A stretch of DNA of 64,000 bases from DASYTH01 sp036002505 (GCF_036002505.1 NZ_DASYTH010000196.1:1-64000); one strand, 5' to 3'. Positions 7,705-16,931 are shown, counted from the stretch's first letter. Numbers and translations: made by a program. The notes: generated by a model not told the origin, from the sequence alone.

Positions 7705-8647
7705 TCCCGGCGTCGGCGCGACCACCCTGCTCGAGGCCCCGGTCGCGCGCCGGGCCTCGGGCAGCCGGGTGGACACCGCGGGCCTGGGAGTCGTGCGGGC
7801 GCTCGGGTTCGTGGCGCCCGCGCTGGTGCTGATCGGGGTTTTCCTGATCTTTCCGGCGTTGTGGACGCTCTACATCGGAATCACCAACTACCGGCTGACC
7901 GGGCCGGCGTCGGTCTCGCCGCAAGTGGTGGGGTTTTCGAACTTCGTCGAGGCGCTGAACGACGCGCTGTTCGGCAACGCGGTGTGGCTCAGCCTGCTGT
8001 TCGTGGTCGGCTCGGCGGTGATCGGGCAGAACCTGCTCGGCTTCGCGCTGGCCTGGACGCTGCGCTCGGTCCGGCCGGGGTTGCGCCGGCTGGTCGAGGG
8101 ACTGGTGCTGCTGGCCTGGATCCTGCCCGGCGTGGTGGTGGCCTACCTGTGGATCGCGGTGCTCGACCGGTCCGGCGGCACGCTCAACGCCTTGCTGAGC
8201 ACACCGGGGACCGCGTGGCTGCTGCAGTACCCGATGGCGTCGCTGATCGTGTTCAACACCTGGCGGGGCACCGCGTTCTCGATGATGCTGTACGGCTCGG
8301 CGCTGGCCGCGGTGCCGCCGTCGCAGCTGGAGACCGCGCGGCTGGCCGGCGCGGGGAGCGTCGGGATCGTGCGGGACGTGGTGTTCCCGCACATCCGCGG
8401 GCACGTGCTGACCAACACGCTGCTGATCAGCCTGTGGACGTTCAACGACTTCACCCCGTTCCTGCTCACCGCGGGCGGGCCGAACCATCGCTCGGAGACC
8501 CTGCCGGTGTTCATCTACCAGCAGGCGATCGGCGGCGAGGGCAACGGGCGCCTGGGCTACGCCTCCGCCATCTCGCTGCTGCTGCTCCTGGTGAACCTGG
8601 TGATGGCGTTGGTGTACCTGGGTTTGCTGCGCCGGCGGCAATCATGA
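7697..8647 (+). CDS. ABC sugar permease, MalF/UgpA type
   Basis: The 316-residue integral membrane protein has about six transmembrane segments, the first at about residues 37-60. The cytoplasmic EAA loop appears as ETARLAGAGS.G...VVFP, which contacts the ATPase. It forms the translocation channel with the MalG-type permease encoded next. The GTG start at 7697 lies inside the end of the binding-protein gene, and its own stop overlaps the next start (ATGA at 8644-8647). Tight coupling indicates one operon. Confidence 0.88.
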   Translation: MADPGVGATTLLEAPVARRASGSRVDTAGLGVVRALGFVAPALVLIGVFLIFPALWTLYIGITNYRLTGPASVSPQVVGFSNFVEALNDALFGNAVWLSLLFVVGSAVIGQNLLGFALAWTLRSVRPGLRRLVEGLVLLAWILPGVVVAYLWIAVLDRSGGTLNALLSTPGTAWLLQYPMASLIVFNTWRGTAFSMMLYGSALAAVPPSQLETARLAGAGSVGIVRDVVFPHIRGHVLTNTLLISLWTFNDFTPFLLTAGGPNHRSETLPVFIYQQAIGGEGNGRLGYASAISLLLLLVNLVMALVYLGLLRRRQS

Positions 8648-9462
8648 ACGGGCTCGTGTTGCGGCGGGTGGGTTACACGGTGTTCCTGGCCGTGGTGCTG
8701 GCGTTCTTCGCGATCCCCATGCTGTGGCTGGCCAGCGCGCCGTTCGACAGCCGGCCGGGGATCGGGTTGCGCTGGCCGGACTGGACGCTGCACAACGTCC
8801 GGGCCACGGTCGACCACCCGTACGCGCTGGGCTCGCTGGTGAACTCGCTGATCCTGTGCGTGGTCGCCACGGCGGTGACCACGGTGCTCGCCACGTTGGC
8901 CGCGTACGCGCTGTCCCGGGTGCGCATCCCGGGCCGGGACGCCCTGCTGTACCTGCTGTTGCTGCTGTCCAGTGTGGTCACCGGAACCGCGGCGATGGTG
9001 CCGGTCTTCGTGCTGATGACGCAGCTGGGGCTGATCAACTCGCACTACGGCACGGCGCTGGTGATGGCCGGCGGGATGCTGCCCGCGGCGATCTTCATCC
9101 TCAAGGACTTCGTGGACGCGGTGCCGCGCTCCTACGAGGAGTCCGCGCGGGTGTTCGGCGCCTCCGCCGGCCAGGTGCTGCGGCACGTGGTGCTTCCGGT
9201 GGCCCGGCCCGGCATCGCCACGATCTTGGTCTGGTCGTTCGTGCAGGCCTGGGGGAACTTCCTGCTGCCGTTCCTGCTGCTGCGCGACGTGGACAAGCAG
9301 CCGGGCGCGGTGCTGCTGCAGACCCTGCGCGACGAGGGCGGCACCGCGAACCTGACCGTGATCCCGGTGTTCTCGCTGCTGTACTCGATCCCGGTGGTCG
9401 TGCTGTACCTGTTCGTCAGCAAGCGGTACGGGTTCCGCTTCCACGGAGGGATCAAGGCGTGA
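8644..9462 (+). CDS. ABC sugar permease, MalG/UgpE type
   Basis: The 272-residue protein with six predicted membrane helices carries the EAA motif YEESARVFGAS.GQ...VVLP near residue 160. It pairs with the preceding permease. The start ATG at 8644 overlaps the previous stop. It ends KRYGFRFHGGIKA, typical of MalG-type permeases. A short leader ORF begins within its stop codon (GTGA at 9459-9462) and leads into the ATPase gene. Confidence 0.88.
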   Translation: MNGLVLRRVGYTVFLAVVLAFFAIPMLWLASAPFDSRPGIGLRWPDWTLHNVRATVDHPYALGSLVNSLILCVVATAVTTVLATLAAYALSRVRIPGRDALLYLLLLLSSVVTGTAAMVPVFVLMTQLGLINSHYGTALVMAGGMLPAAIFILKDFVDAVPRSYEESARVFGASAGQVLRHVVLPVARPGIATILVWSFVQAWGNFLLPFLLLRDVDKQPGAVLLQTLRDEGGTANLTVIPVFSLLYSIPVVVLYLFVSKRYGFRFHGGIKA

Positions 9463-9503
9463 GCTCAGGGGCCAACATTCCCGAGATGGAGGACACGGCA
9501 TAG
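9459..9503 (+). other. Short leader ORF ending ANIPEMEDTA, overlapping the ATPase start
   Basis: A 14-codon ORF starts at GTG 9459, overlapping the permease stop, and ends with TAG at 9501-9503, whose last base starts the ATPase GTG. It includes GGAGG (9489-9493), a good ribosome binding site 9 bases before that start. The final 30 bases (9471-9500) are a copy of the element found at 51043-51076 and, on the other strand, at 52970-53003. All three end exactly at a gene start. Confidence 0.6.
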
Positions 9504-10588
9504 TGGCGGGTATCGAGCTTGGTGGTCTGTCCACCGTGTATCCGAACGGGGTGCGCGCGGTGGACGCCCTGGACGTGTCGATCTCTGATGGTGAGTTCTT
9601 CGCGCTGCTCGGGCCGTCGGGGTGTGGCAAGACCACGCTGTTGCGCACGATCGCCGGGCTGGAACCGGCTTCGTCGGGCACGGTCGAGATCGGCGGCCGG
9701 GACGTGACCCGGGTCGAGCCCGGCCGGCGCCGGGTGGCCATGGTGTTCCAGGACTACGCGCTGTTCCCGCACATGACCGTGGCGCAGAACATCGCCTACC
9801 CGTTGCGGGTCCGCCGCGAGCCGCGCTCCCGGCAGCGTTCGGTGGCCGAGGAGACCTCGGCGAGCCTCGGCCTCGCCGGGTTGCTGGAACGCCGTCCTGG
9901 CCAGCTCTCCGGCGGCCAGCAGCAACGGGTCGCCCTGGCCCGCGCCATCGCCATGGAGGCCGACGTCCTGCTGCTCGACGAACCACTGTCCAATCTGGAC
10001 GCCCGGCTCCGGCTCGAGGCCCGCACGTTCCTCAAACGCCTGCAACGCGACCTGGGCCTGACCACGGTCTTCGTCACCCACGACCAGGCCGAGGCGCTGG
10101 CGCTGGCCGACCGGATCGCGGTGATGGACTCCGGCCGCATCCGTCAGCTCGGCAGCCCCAAGGAGGTGTTCCAACGGCCCAACAGCACGTTCGTCGCCAA
10201 CTTCATCGGCTCCACGCCCATGAACCTGCTCGACGGCGTCGTCCGGGCCGGCGCCGTCGAGGTAGCCGGCGCACGCCTGGCCACTCCGGCCGCGGCCGGT
10301 CTGCCGGATGGCACTCCGGTCGTCGCCGGCATCCGCCCTGAATACCTGTCTCTGTCGCCGAACGGTGACGGTATCCCCGGCGCCGTGTCCATTGTGGAGA
10401 ACCTCGGCATCAGCTCCCTGGTCACCCTCGAGTGCGCGGACGGCACCTTGGTCGGAGCCACTGTGCTGGAGCACGACGAACCCGAGATCGGCTCCAAGCT
10501 CATTGCCGCCCCGCACCCGGGCCGGTTTCTCCTTTACGGTGCGGACGGTCTCCTGTTGGGAGCGACTGGCGCGCTATCTCAGGCCTGA
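9503..10588 (+). CDS. ABC importer ATPase, UgpC/MsmK type
   Basis: The 361-residue nucleotide-binding protein powers the importer encoded upstream. Walker A GPSGCGKTT lies at about residue 38. The Q-loop is MVFQDYALFPHMTV, the signature LSGGQQQRVALARA, Walker B LLLDEPLSNLDARL and the switch His in VFVTHDQ. The C-terminal 120 residues form the TOBE-type regulatory domain (FIGSTPMNLL, VAGIRPEYL). GTG 9503 was chosen because GGAGG stands 9 bases upstream. All four importer parts are present in one operon. The last 15 bases overlap the convergent Uma2 gene. Confidence 0.92.
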   Translation: MAGIELGGLSTVYPNGVRAVDALDVSISDGEFFALLGPSGCGKTTLLRTIAGLEPASSGTVEIGGRDVTRVEPGRRRVAMVFQDYALFPHMTVAQNIAYPLRVRREPRSRQRSVAEETSASLGLAGLLERRPGQLSGGQQQRVALARAIAMEADVLLLDEPLSNLDARLRLEARTFLKRLQRDLGLTTVFVTHDQAEALALADRIAVMDSGRIRQLGSPKEVFQRPNSTFVANFIGSTPMNLLDGVVRAGAVEVAGARLATPAAAGLPDGTPVVAGIRPEYLSLSPNGDGIPGAVSIVENLGISSLVTLECADGTLVGATVLEHDEPEIGSKLIAAPHPGRFLLYGADGLLLGATGALSQA

Positions 10589-11167
10589 TTTCCACTCGTT
10601 GCCGTCCGCCACCAGTAGATCCGGCACGATCGTGATGGGAAACGGCCGCGTAGCGTGGAACGCCTCGTCCCCGGTGACCTGGGCGACCTGCCGGTATTTG
10701 CTCCTATTGAGTTCGAATACGGTGAGGTTCGGGCGCTGGTAGTCCGGATCGACGATCCAGTAGGACCTGATGCCGAACTTCTCGTACTCCCGTTTCTTTG
10801 TGATCGTGTCCCGAAATCGGGTACTCCGCGACGTGACCTCGATTGCGAGCGGTGGTGGCTGCTCGATGAAGACCGTCCGTCGGACCCACTCGGAGTGAAC
10901 GACCATGACGTCCGGGATGCGGTGGTGGTCCCGGGCGAAGTTGACACCATTGCCAGCCAATACCTCAAGGTGGTCGGGGCACCGCACGCCGAGCATGATG
11001 GCCAGCCGGGTGGCGGCCCGGTTGTGGCTGCTACGTGGTGCCGGCGTCACGTCGAGCACCCCGTGCACCAACTCGTAGCGGTTGCCGTCGTCCGGCTGGT
11101 CCAGAAGATCGTCGACCGTCAGAAGTCGATCCGGTGGCCAGACGTCGCTCAGCGCCATGACACCCAT
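10574..11167 (-). CDS. Uma2-family (DUF820) putative endonuclease
   Basis: The 197-residue protein belongs to the Uma2 family, which has a PD-(D/E)XK nuclease-like fold. The visible core is RYELVHGVL (first acidic residue), IPDVMVV, then LAIEVTSRSTRFRD with the Glu/Ser-Thr pair, and ILYV-like strands (RSYWIVDPD). Uma2 genes are strongly amplified in actinobacteria and their role is unknown. An internal ATG at 11158 is an alternative start. It is convergent with, and overlaps, the ABC ATPase end. Confidence 0.75.
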   Translation of the reverse strand: MGVMALSDVWPPDRLLTVDDLLDQPDDGNRYELVHGVLDVTPAPRSSHNRAATRLAIMLGVRCPDHLEVLAGNGVNFARDHHRIPDVMVVHSEWVRRTVFIEQPPPLAIEVTSRSTRFRDTITKKREYEKFGIRSYWIVDPDYQRPNLTVFELNRSKYRQVAQVTGDEAFHATRPFPITIVPDLLVADGNEWKSGLR

Positions 11168-11313
11168 CGTGCCTCCTCATGCTTACCTCCGCCAGTGTCT
11201 CATCGCGACAGATCGATCGCGTGTTCGAGAGGCTAGCCAGGCCGGCCGACGGTCTTCGGGGCGACACGCCGTAGCGGAGTCGGTGCGAACGGTCAAATGC
11301 GCCATTCGCTCCG

Positions 11314-11838
11314 TCAGCCGAGCTGGACCTCGGCGCGGAGGATGCCGTAGACGACGTCGTCGCACCAGCGGCCGGCGCGGAAGGCGATGCCGCGCATGAC
11401 GCCCTCGCGGGTGAAGCCGGCCTTCTCCAGCGCGCGCTGCTCGGCGATGTTCTCCGAGTCGGTGCCCGCCTGGATCCGGTTGGCCCGGGTGTGGGTGAAC
11501 AGGTAGTGCACCAGCTGTCGCTGCGCCTCGGTGCCGTAGCCGAGCCCGCGCGCCTCGGGCAGCAGGCCGATGCCGATCTCCCAGCACTCGTAGGGGCTTC
11601 CGGCGTTGACCGGGCGCCACGAGACGAACCCCGCGCGCTCGCCGGCCGCCGTTTCCACCATGAGCGCGCACCGGTCCCCGCCGAGCAGCCCGTTCTTTTC
11701 GAACCGGCGGCGCCAGTAGCGCGTATCGCTGAACCCGTGCCAGTTGAAGACGCCGATCCGGTCCGGATCGGAGAACATTCCCTCCAGCACCTCGAGGTCG
11801 TCCTGGCGCACCGGCCGCAGCCGGACCGCCGCACTCAC
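11314..11838 (-). CDS. GNAT-family N-acetyltransferase
   Basis: The 174-residue acetyl-CoA-dependent transferase resembles the RimJ/RimL ribosomal-protein or antibiotic acetyltransferase branch. It shows VRLRPVRQDDLEVLEGMF at the N-terminus, the acetyl-CoA loop EARGLGYGTEAQRQLVHYL (motif A) near residues 95-113, and NIAEQRALEKAGFTREG (motif B). The acceptor is unknown. Its ATG overlaps the osmC stop (ATGA at 11835-11838), so it is the second gene of a two-gene operon. Confidence 0.85.
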   Translation of the reverse strand: MSAAVRLRPVRQDDLEVLEGMFSDPDRIGVFNWHGFSDTRYWRRRFEKNGLLGGDRCALMVETAAGERAGFVSWRPVNAGSPYECWEIGIGLLPEARGLGYGTEAQRQLVHYLFTHTRANRIQAGTDSENIAEQRALEKAGFTREGVMRGIAFRAGRWCDDVVYGILRAEVQLG

Positions 11839-12260
11839 TCGAGCGTCGCCTCGAGTGTGATCGTGGTGCCGGTGAGGGCCTTGGAGACCGGACAGTTCTG
11901 CTTGGCGGCCTCGGCGGCGGCGGCGAACCCGTCGCTGTCCAGGCCCGGCACGGACCCGCGCACGGTGAGGTGGATACCGGTGATCCCCTCGCCGGGCTGG
12001 AACGTCACGTCCGCCTTGGTGTCCAGGGACGCCGGCGGCGTGCCGGCGCCGGCCAGGCCGTGCGAGAGGGCCATCGAGAAGCAGCTGGCGTGCGCGGCGG
12101 CGATCAGCTCCTCCGGGCTGGTGCGGCCCTCCGGCTTCTCGGCGCGCGAGGCCCAGGTGACCTCGTACCGGCCGAGGTTGGACGAGTCGAGCGACACGGT
12201 TCCGGCGCCCTCCAGGAGCGAGCCCTCCCAGTGCGCGTTCGCGGTTCGTGTGGTTGCCAT
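11835..12260 (-). CDS. osmC: OsmC-family peroxiredoxin
   Basis: The 141-residue cytoplasmic thiol peroxidase reduces organic hydroperoxides. Both catalytic cysteines are present: AAHASCFSMAL (peroxidatic, near residue 60) and QNCPVSKAL (resolving, near residue 125). The N-terminal strand region (ANAHWEGSLLEG.GTVSLDS) and RTSPEELIAAA fit OsmC rather than Ohr. It is first in the operon with the acetyltransferase. Thirteen bases separate it from the stop of the uridine-kinase-like gene upstream, so all three may be co-transcribed. Confidence 0.9.
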   Translation of the reverse strand: MATTRTANAHWEGSLLEGAGTVSLDSSNLGRYEVTWASRAEKPEGRTSPEELIAAAHASCFSMALSHGLAGAGTPPASLDTKADVTFQPGEGITGIHLTVRGSVPGLDSDGFAAAAEAAKQNCPVSKALTGTTITLEATLE

Positions 12261-12272
12261 GGGCAGATCACA

Positions 12273-12902
12273 TCAGACCGGGCTGTCGTCCAGAACCGCG
12301 GGGTGAGCCGGATCGTCCACGCGCACCCCGGTGTCGGCCAGGTGCAGCGGCCGCACCTCCACGTCGTAGCGGGCGAACGCGGTCAGCGACCAGCCGTCCT
12401 CCTCCGCGGTGCGCCGGGTCAGCGCCGAGGCCGGCATCCACAGGTGCACCGTGTGCTCGAAGGCGAGCCCGCGGCCGAGCAGCAACTCGCCGTCCACCAC
12501 GACCACCCCGGCCGCCGGCACCGTCACGTACTCGGCGCGGGTGGCCCGGTCGGCCGCGGCGTTCCACAGCGTGGGCAGCACCCGGCCGGAGCCGCCCGGC
12601 CGCAGCGGGTCGAGCACCTCGCGGGCGAGCCCGCCGGCGTCGAGCCAGTCGTCGTAGCGCGCGTCCGGGTTCCGCTTGCCGCGCTCGAACCGCAGCGACG
12701 CCGGGCGCAGGAAGTCGGCGGCGGACACCCGCAGCACCGGCCGGCCGCGGAGTTGGAGCGCGTCGCCGAGCGCGTCGGCGAGATCAGCGGGCCGGGTCGG
12801 GGGAGCGCCGTCGACGGCCACCCGGACCCGGCTGGGCCGGGCAGCCAGGGCGTCCGCGAGCTCGTCGACGAGCAGGTCGGTGGACACCGGTCGGAACCGC
12901 AT
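12273..12902 (-). CDS. Uridine-kinase-like protein lacking a normal P-loop
   Basis: The 209-residue protein starts at ATG 12902, the first position where similarity makes sense. Its pattern follows the actinobacterial uridine-kinase-like family: RVRVAVDGAPP at about residue 27, RPVLRVSAADFLRPASLRFE, then VVVVDGELLL and the end VDDPAHPAVLD. The site where Udk has GxxGxGKT/S reads GAPPTRPADLAD here, so Walker A Gly and Lys are absent. True kinase activity is therefore doubtful. It is divergent from dnaE1 across 103 bp. Confidence 0.65.
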   Translation of the reverse strand: MRFRPVSTDLLVDELADALAARPSRVRVAVDGAPPTRPADLADALGDALQLRGRPVLRVSAADFLRPASLRFERGKRNPDARYDDWLDAGGLAREVLDPLRPGGSGRVLPTLWNAAADRATRAEYVTVPAAGVVVVDGELLLGRGLAFEHTVHLWMPASALTRRTAEEDGWSLTAFARYDVEVRPLHLADTGVRVDDPAHPAVLDDSPV

Positions 12903-13005
12903 GGTCTCCAGATTGTCAGACCCCCGGCGTAGAACTGGGGTTGTGTCCGACACGCCTTGCGGCATGGTGCCCACCCGCCTCGCGTCCGTCGTAGGGTGAT
13001 GCCTC

Positions 13006-16000
13006 GTGGCGGCTGACTCCTTCGTACATCTCCATGTGCACACCGAGTACTCGATGCTCGATGGTGCCGCCAAGGTCGCGCCGCTGTTCGCCGAGGCGCA
13101 ACGTCTGGGGATGCCCGCCGTTGCGATGACCGACCACGGCAACATGTTCGGCGGCGCGGAGTTCTACCAGAACGCCAAGAAGTTCGGCATCAAGCCGATC
13201 ATCGGCATCGAGGCGTACCTGGCGCCGACCAGTCGCGGCCACAAGAAGCCGGTGTTCTGGGGCGAGGCCAAGCAGCGCGACACCGACGAGCTCGGCGAGG
13301 GCGGCGACGTCTCCGGCGGCGGCGCCTACACGCACATGACCATGCTCGCCGCGAACGCCGCCGGGCTGCGCAACCTGTTCGCGCTCTCGTCCCGGGCGAG
13401 CATGGAAGGCTTTTACCGCAAGCCGAGGGTGGACCGGGACCTGCTCGGCGAGTACGCCGCCGGAATCATCGCGACCACCGGCTGCCCGTCCGGTGAGGTG
13501 CAGACCCGGCTGCGGCTGGGACAGACCGCCGAGGCACTGCAGGCGGCCTCGGACTACCGGGACATCTTCGGCAAGGAGAACTTCTTCCTGGAGCTGATGC
13601 ATCACGGGCTCTCGATCGAGACCTCGGTCCGTGAGGGACTGCTGGACATCGGCGCCAAGCTCGGGCTGCAACCGCTGGCCACCAACGACTCCCACTACGT
13701 CACCCGCGAGCAGGCCGGGGACCACGCGGCACTGCTGTGCGTGCAGTCCGGCAAGACCCTCTCCGACCCCAACCGGTTCAAGTTCGAGGGCGACGGGTAC
13801 TACCTCAAGTCCGCCGCGGAGATGCGGGAGTACTGGGACAAGGAGGTTCCCGGCGCCGCCGACGCCACGCTGCTGGTGGCCGAGCGGGTCGAGTCCTACG
13901 ACGAGGTGTACGCGCATGTCGACCGGATGCCGATGTTCGACGTGCCGCCGGGGGAGAACCAGGCGACCTGGCTGCACCAGGAGGTCATGACCGGGCTGCG
14001 CCGCCGGTTCCCGGACGCCGTGCCGGACGGGTACGTCGAGCGCGCCGAGTTCGAGCTGGGCGTGATCAACCAGAAGGGCTACCCGGCGTACTTTCTCGTC
14101 GTCGCCGACCTGGTGAACCATGCCAAGGACGTGGGCATCCGGGTCGGGCCGGGCCGCGGCTCGGCGGCCGGCTCGCTGGTGGCCTACGCGCTGGGCATCA
14201 CCAACCTCGACCCGATCCCGCACGGCCTGCTGTTCGAGCGGTTCCTCAACCCGGAGCGGCCGTCCATGCCGGACGTCGACATCGATTTCGACGACCGCCG
14301 CCGCGGTGAGATGGTCCGTTACGCCACCGAGAAGTACGGCGTCGACAAGGTGGCCCAGGTCATCACGTTCGGCACGATCAAGACCAAGGCCGCGATCAAG
14401 GACGCCGCCCGGGTGCTGCACGGCCAGCCCGGCTTCGCCATCGCCGACCGGATCTCCAAGGCGCTGCCGCCGCCGATCATGGCCAAGGACATCCCGCTGT
14501 CCGGCATCGTCGAGCCCCAGCACGAGCGGTACGCCGAGGCGGCCGAGGTGCGCGCGCTGATCGAGACCGACACCGAGGTCAAGAACATCTTCGAGACCGC
14601 CCGCGGGCTGGAGGGGCTGATCCGCAACGCCGGCGTGCACGCCTGCGCGGTGATCATGTCCAGCGAGCCGCTGATGAACTCGATCCCGTTGTGGCAGCGC
14701 GACGACGGCTCGATCATCACCGGCTGGGACTACCCGTCCTGCGAGGACATCGGCCTGTTGAAGATGGATTTCCTCGGGCTGCGCAACCTCACCGTCATCG
14801 GGGACGCGATCGACAACATCCGGACCAACCGCAACGTCGACGTCGACCTCGACACGCTCGCGCTGGACGACCCCGGCACCTACGAGCTGCTCGGCCGCGG
14901 TGACACCCTCGGTGTGTTCCAGTTGGACGGTGGCGCGATGCGGGACCTGCTGCGCCGCATGCAGCCCACCGGGTTCGACGACATCGTGGCCGTGCTCGCG
15001 CTGTACCGGCCGGGCCCGATGGGCATGAACGCCCACAACGACTACGCCGACCGCAAGAACAACCGGCAGAAGATCACGCCGATCCACCCGGAGCTCGAGG
15101 AGCCGCTCAAGGAGATCCTGGCCGAGACGTACGGCCTGATCGTCTACCAGGAACAGATCATGCGCATCGCGCAGAAGGTCGCGGGCTACTCCATGGGTCG
15201 CGCCGACGTGCTGCGCAAGGCCATGGGCAAGAAGAAGAAGGAGGTCCTCGAGAAGGAGTACGAGGGCTTCCGGGAAGGCATGCGCGCCAACGGTTTCTCC
15301 GACGCGGCGGTCAAGGCGCTGTGGGACACCATCCTCCCGTTCGCCGGCTACGCGTTCAACAAGTCGCACGCCGCCGGCTACGGCCTGGTGTCGTACTGGA
15401 CCGCCTACCTGAAGGCGAACTTCCCGTCGGAGTACATGGCGGCGCTGCTCACCTCGGTGGCGGACAACAAGGACAAGTCCGCGGTGTACCTGTCCGAGTG
15501 CCGCCGGTCCGGGATCAAGGTGCTGCCGCCGGACATCAACGAGTCCGGGCTGCGGTTCGCCGCCGTCGGCACGGACATCCGGTTCGGCCTCGGCGCGATC
15601 CGCAACGTCGGCGCGAACGTGGTCGAGGCGGTCATCGACACCCGGAAGAAGAAGGGCAACTACGCCTCGTTCACCGACTTCCTGGACAAGTCCGAACTGC
15701 TGTGCTGCAACAAGCGGGTGATCGAGTCGCTGGTGAAGGCCGGCGCGTTCGACTCGCTCGGGCACACCCGGCTGTCCCTGGTGCAGGTGCACGAGGAGGC
15801 GGTGGACGCGGTCGTCGGGCTCAAACGCCAGGAGGCCATGGGGCAGTTCGACCTGTTCGGCGACTTCGGTGACGGCGAGCCCGCCGCCGACGTGTCTCCC
15901 TTGGCACACCTCAAGTTCGGCACCGACGAGTGGCCGCGCAAGCAGCTGCTGGCGTTCGAGCGGGAGATGCTCGGCCTCTACGTCTCCGCGCACCCGCTGG

Positions 16001-16572
16001 ACGGTGCCGAGCGGGTGCTGCGCAAGCACGCCCCGAAGCCGATCGCGGAGATCCTGGCCGACCCGCCGAAGGAAGGCGAGCTCGTCCTCTCCGGGATGAT
16101 CTCCGCCCTGGAGCGCCGGGTGAACAAGCAGGGCGAGCCGTGGGCCATCTGCACCATCGAGGATCTGGACGCCTCGATCGAGGTACTGTTCTTCCCGAAG
16201 TCCTACTCGGTGCTGTCGATCGACCTCGTCGAGGACGCCGCCGTCGCCGTCAAGGGCCGCGTCAACTGGCGCGAGGACAAGATGTCGGTGTTCGGCTCAG
16301 GCCTGATCCCGCTGGACATCACCGACGTCGAGCACAACCCCGGCCTCGCCCCGCCGTTCGTGCTGCTGTGCAACCCCAGCAAGCTCAACGACGAGGTGGT
16401 CGGCGACCTCAAGCAGGCCCTGGCCGCCCACCGCGGCGACACCCCGGTGCACCTCCGCTTCGACCACAAGGAGAACGGCGTCACCCTCGCCCTCGACGAC
16501 TACCCGATCAAGGTCTCGCCAGCTTTCCTCGGCGAGATCAAAGCCATCCCCGGCATCACCGTCGACGCCTGA
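13006..16572 (+). CDS. dnaE: DNA polymerase III alpha subunit, DnaE1 type
   Basis: The 1188-residue replicative polymerase begins at GTG 13006. The PHP domain comes first (FVHLHVHTEYS, AMTDHGNM, THMTMLA, ATNDSHYV) with its metal ligands intact; in mycobacterial DnaE1 this domain is the proofreading exonuclease. The polymerase active-site acids are in MPDVDIDFDD (near residue 430) and KMDFLGLRNL (near 585). GPGRGSAAGS, the helix-hairpin-helix region, a beta-clamp-binding-type segment (GQFDLFG near 950) and a C-terminal OB fold follow. Length matches full-size DnaE1. It ends six bases before the stop of a convergent micropeptide gene. Confidence 0.97.
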   Translation: MAADSFVHLHVHTEYSMLDGAAKVAPLFAEAQRLGMPAVAMTDHGNMFGGAEFYQNAKKFGIKPIIGIEAYLAPTSRGHKKPVFWGEAKQRDTDELGEGGDVSGGGAYTHMTMLAANAAGLRNLFALSSRASMEGFYRKPRVDRDLLGEYAAGIIATTGCPSGEVQTRLRLGQTAEALQAASDYRDIFGKENFFLELMHHGLSIETSVREGLLDIGAKLGLQPLATNDSHYVTREQAGDHAALLCVQSGKTLSDPNRFKFEGDGYYLKSAAEMREYWDKEVPGAADATLLVAERVESYDEVYAHVDRMPMFDVPPGENQATWLHQEVMTGLRRRFPDAVPDGYVERAEFELGVINQKGYPAYFLVVADLVNHAKDVGIRVGPGRGSAAGSLVAYALGITNLDPIPHGLLFERFLNPERPSMPDVDIDFDDRRRGEMVRYATEKYGVDKVAQVITFGTIKTKAAIKDAARVLHGQPGFAIADRISKALPPPIMAKDIPLSGIVEPQHERYAEAAEVRALIETDTEVKNIFETARGLEGLIRNAGVHACAVIMSSEPLMNSIPLWQRDDGSIITGWDYPSCEDIGLLKMDFLGLRNLTVIGDAIDNIRTNRNVDVDLDTLALDDPGTYELLGRGDTLGVFQLDGGAMRDLLRRMQPTGFDDIVAVLALYRPGPMGMNAHNDYADRKNNRQKITPIHPELEEPLKEILAETYGLIVYQEQIMRIAQKVAGYSMGRADVLRKAMGKKKKEVLEKEYEGFREGMRANGFSDAAVKALWDTILPFAGYAFNKSHAAGYGLVSYWTAYLKANFPSEYMAALLTSVADNKDKSAVYLSECRRSGIKVLPPDINESGLRFAAVGTDIRFGLGAIRNVGANVVEAVIDTRKKKGNYASFTDFLDKSELLCCNKRVIESLVKAGAFDSLGHTRLSLVQVHEEAVDAVVGLKRQEAMGQFDLFGDFGDGEPAADVSPLAHLKFGTDEWPRKQLLAFEREMLGLYVSAHPLDGAERVLRKHAPKPIAEILADPPKEGELVLSGMISALERRVNKQGEPWAICTIEDLDASIEVLFFPKSYSVLSIDLVEDAAVAVKGRVNWREDKMSVFGSGLIPLDITDVEHNPGLAPPFVLLCNPSKLNDEVVGDLKQALAAHRGDTPVHLRFDHKENGVTLALDDYPIKVSPAFLGEIKAIPGITVDA

Positions 16573-16578
16573 GCGGGA

Positions 16579-16716
16579 TCAGTTCTGCACGATGATCGTG
16601 CCGTCGGTGGCGACCGAGTCGGAGGTGCTGGTGTTGGCGGCGATGAGGCCGTACTCGACCGCGGTGGCCAGCAGGACGGTGAGGGCGGCGATCAGCAGTC
16701 GGCGGTGAAACTTCAT
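16579..16716 (-). CDS. Tandem membrane micropeptide 1 (45 aa)
   Basis: This 45-residue ORF is the last of three homologous ones. It has a short basic start (MKFHRR), a hydrophobic stretch about residues 7-27 (LLIAALTVLLATAVEYGLIA) and a polar tail ending SVATDGTIIVQN. The ribosome binding site AAGGGGAG is about 7 bases upstream of the ATG. The hydrophobic part looks like a signal or single membrane helix with an unusual internal Glu20. The AVEYGLIAA stretch matches the core of Flp/type IVb pilins, but no Gly cleavage site precedes it. I do not recognise the family. It is convergent with dnaE1. Confidence 0.7.
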   Translation of the reverse strand: MKFHRRLLIAALTVLLATAVEYGLIAANTSTSDSVATDGTIIVQN

Positions 16717-16759
16717 TGTGGTTCTCCCCTTCAGGCGTTGCCCGGAGCGCGAGCTGAGT

Positions 16760-16897
16760 TCAGTTCTGGCTGATAATGGTGCCGTCGGTGGCGACCGATT
16801 CGGTGGAGCTGGTGTTGGCGGCGATGAGGCCGTACTCGACCGCGGTCGCGAGTAGCACGGTCAAGGCGGCGATCAACAGACGACGACGAATCTTCAT
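16760..16897 (-). CDS. Tandem membrane micropeptide 2 (45 aa)
   Basis: Same length and layout as its neighbours: MKIRRR, hydrophobic LLIAALTVLLATAVEYGLIA, then a tail ending SVATDGTIISQN. It differs from copy 1 at a handful of positions, mostly conservative (Ser-Thr-Glu for Thr-Ser-Asp in the tail), which shows selection on protein sequence. AGGGGAG precedes the ATG. The gap to copy 1 is 43 bp. The spacers share CCGGAGCGC and TCAGTTCT, so the duplication unit of about 175 bp included the flanks. Confidence 0.7.
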   Translation of the reverse strand: MKIRRRLLIAALTVLLATAVEYGLIAANTSSTESVATDGTIISQN

Positions 16898-16931
16898 CGT
16901 GTTCTCCCCTAGATTGGCCGGAGCGCTGTGC

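Noticed and set aside
6295..10588. Assignment of the ABC importer as the trehalose system LpqY-SugABC
   Set aside because: Order and sizes are similar, but the binding-protein sequence does not match LpqY as I remember it; substrate left open.
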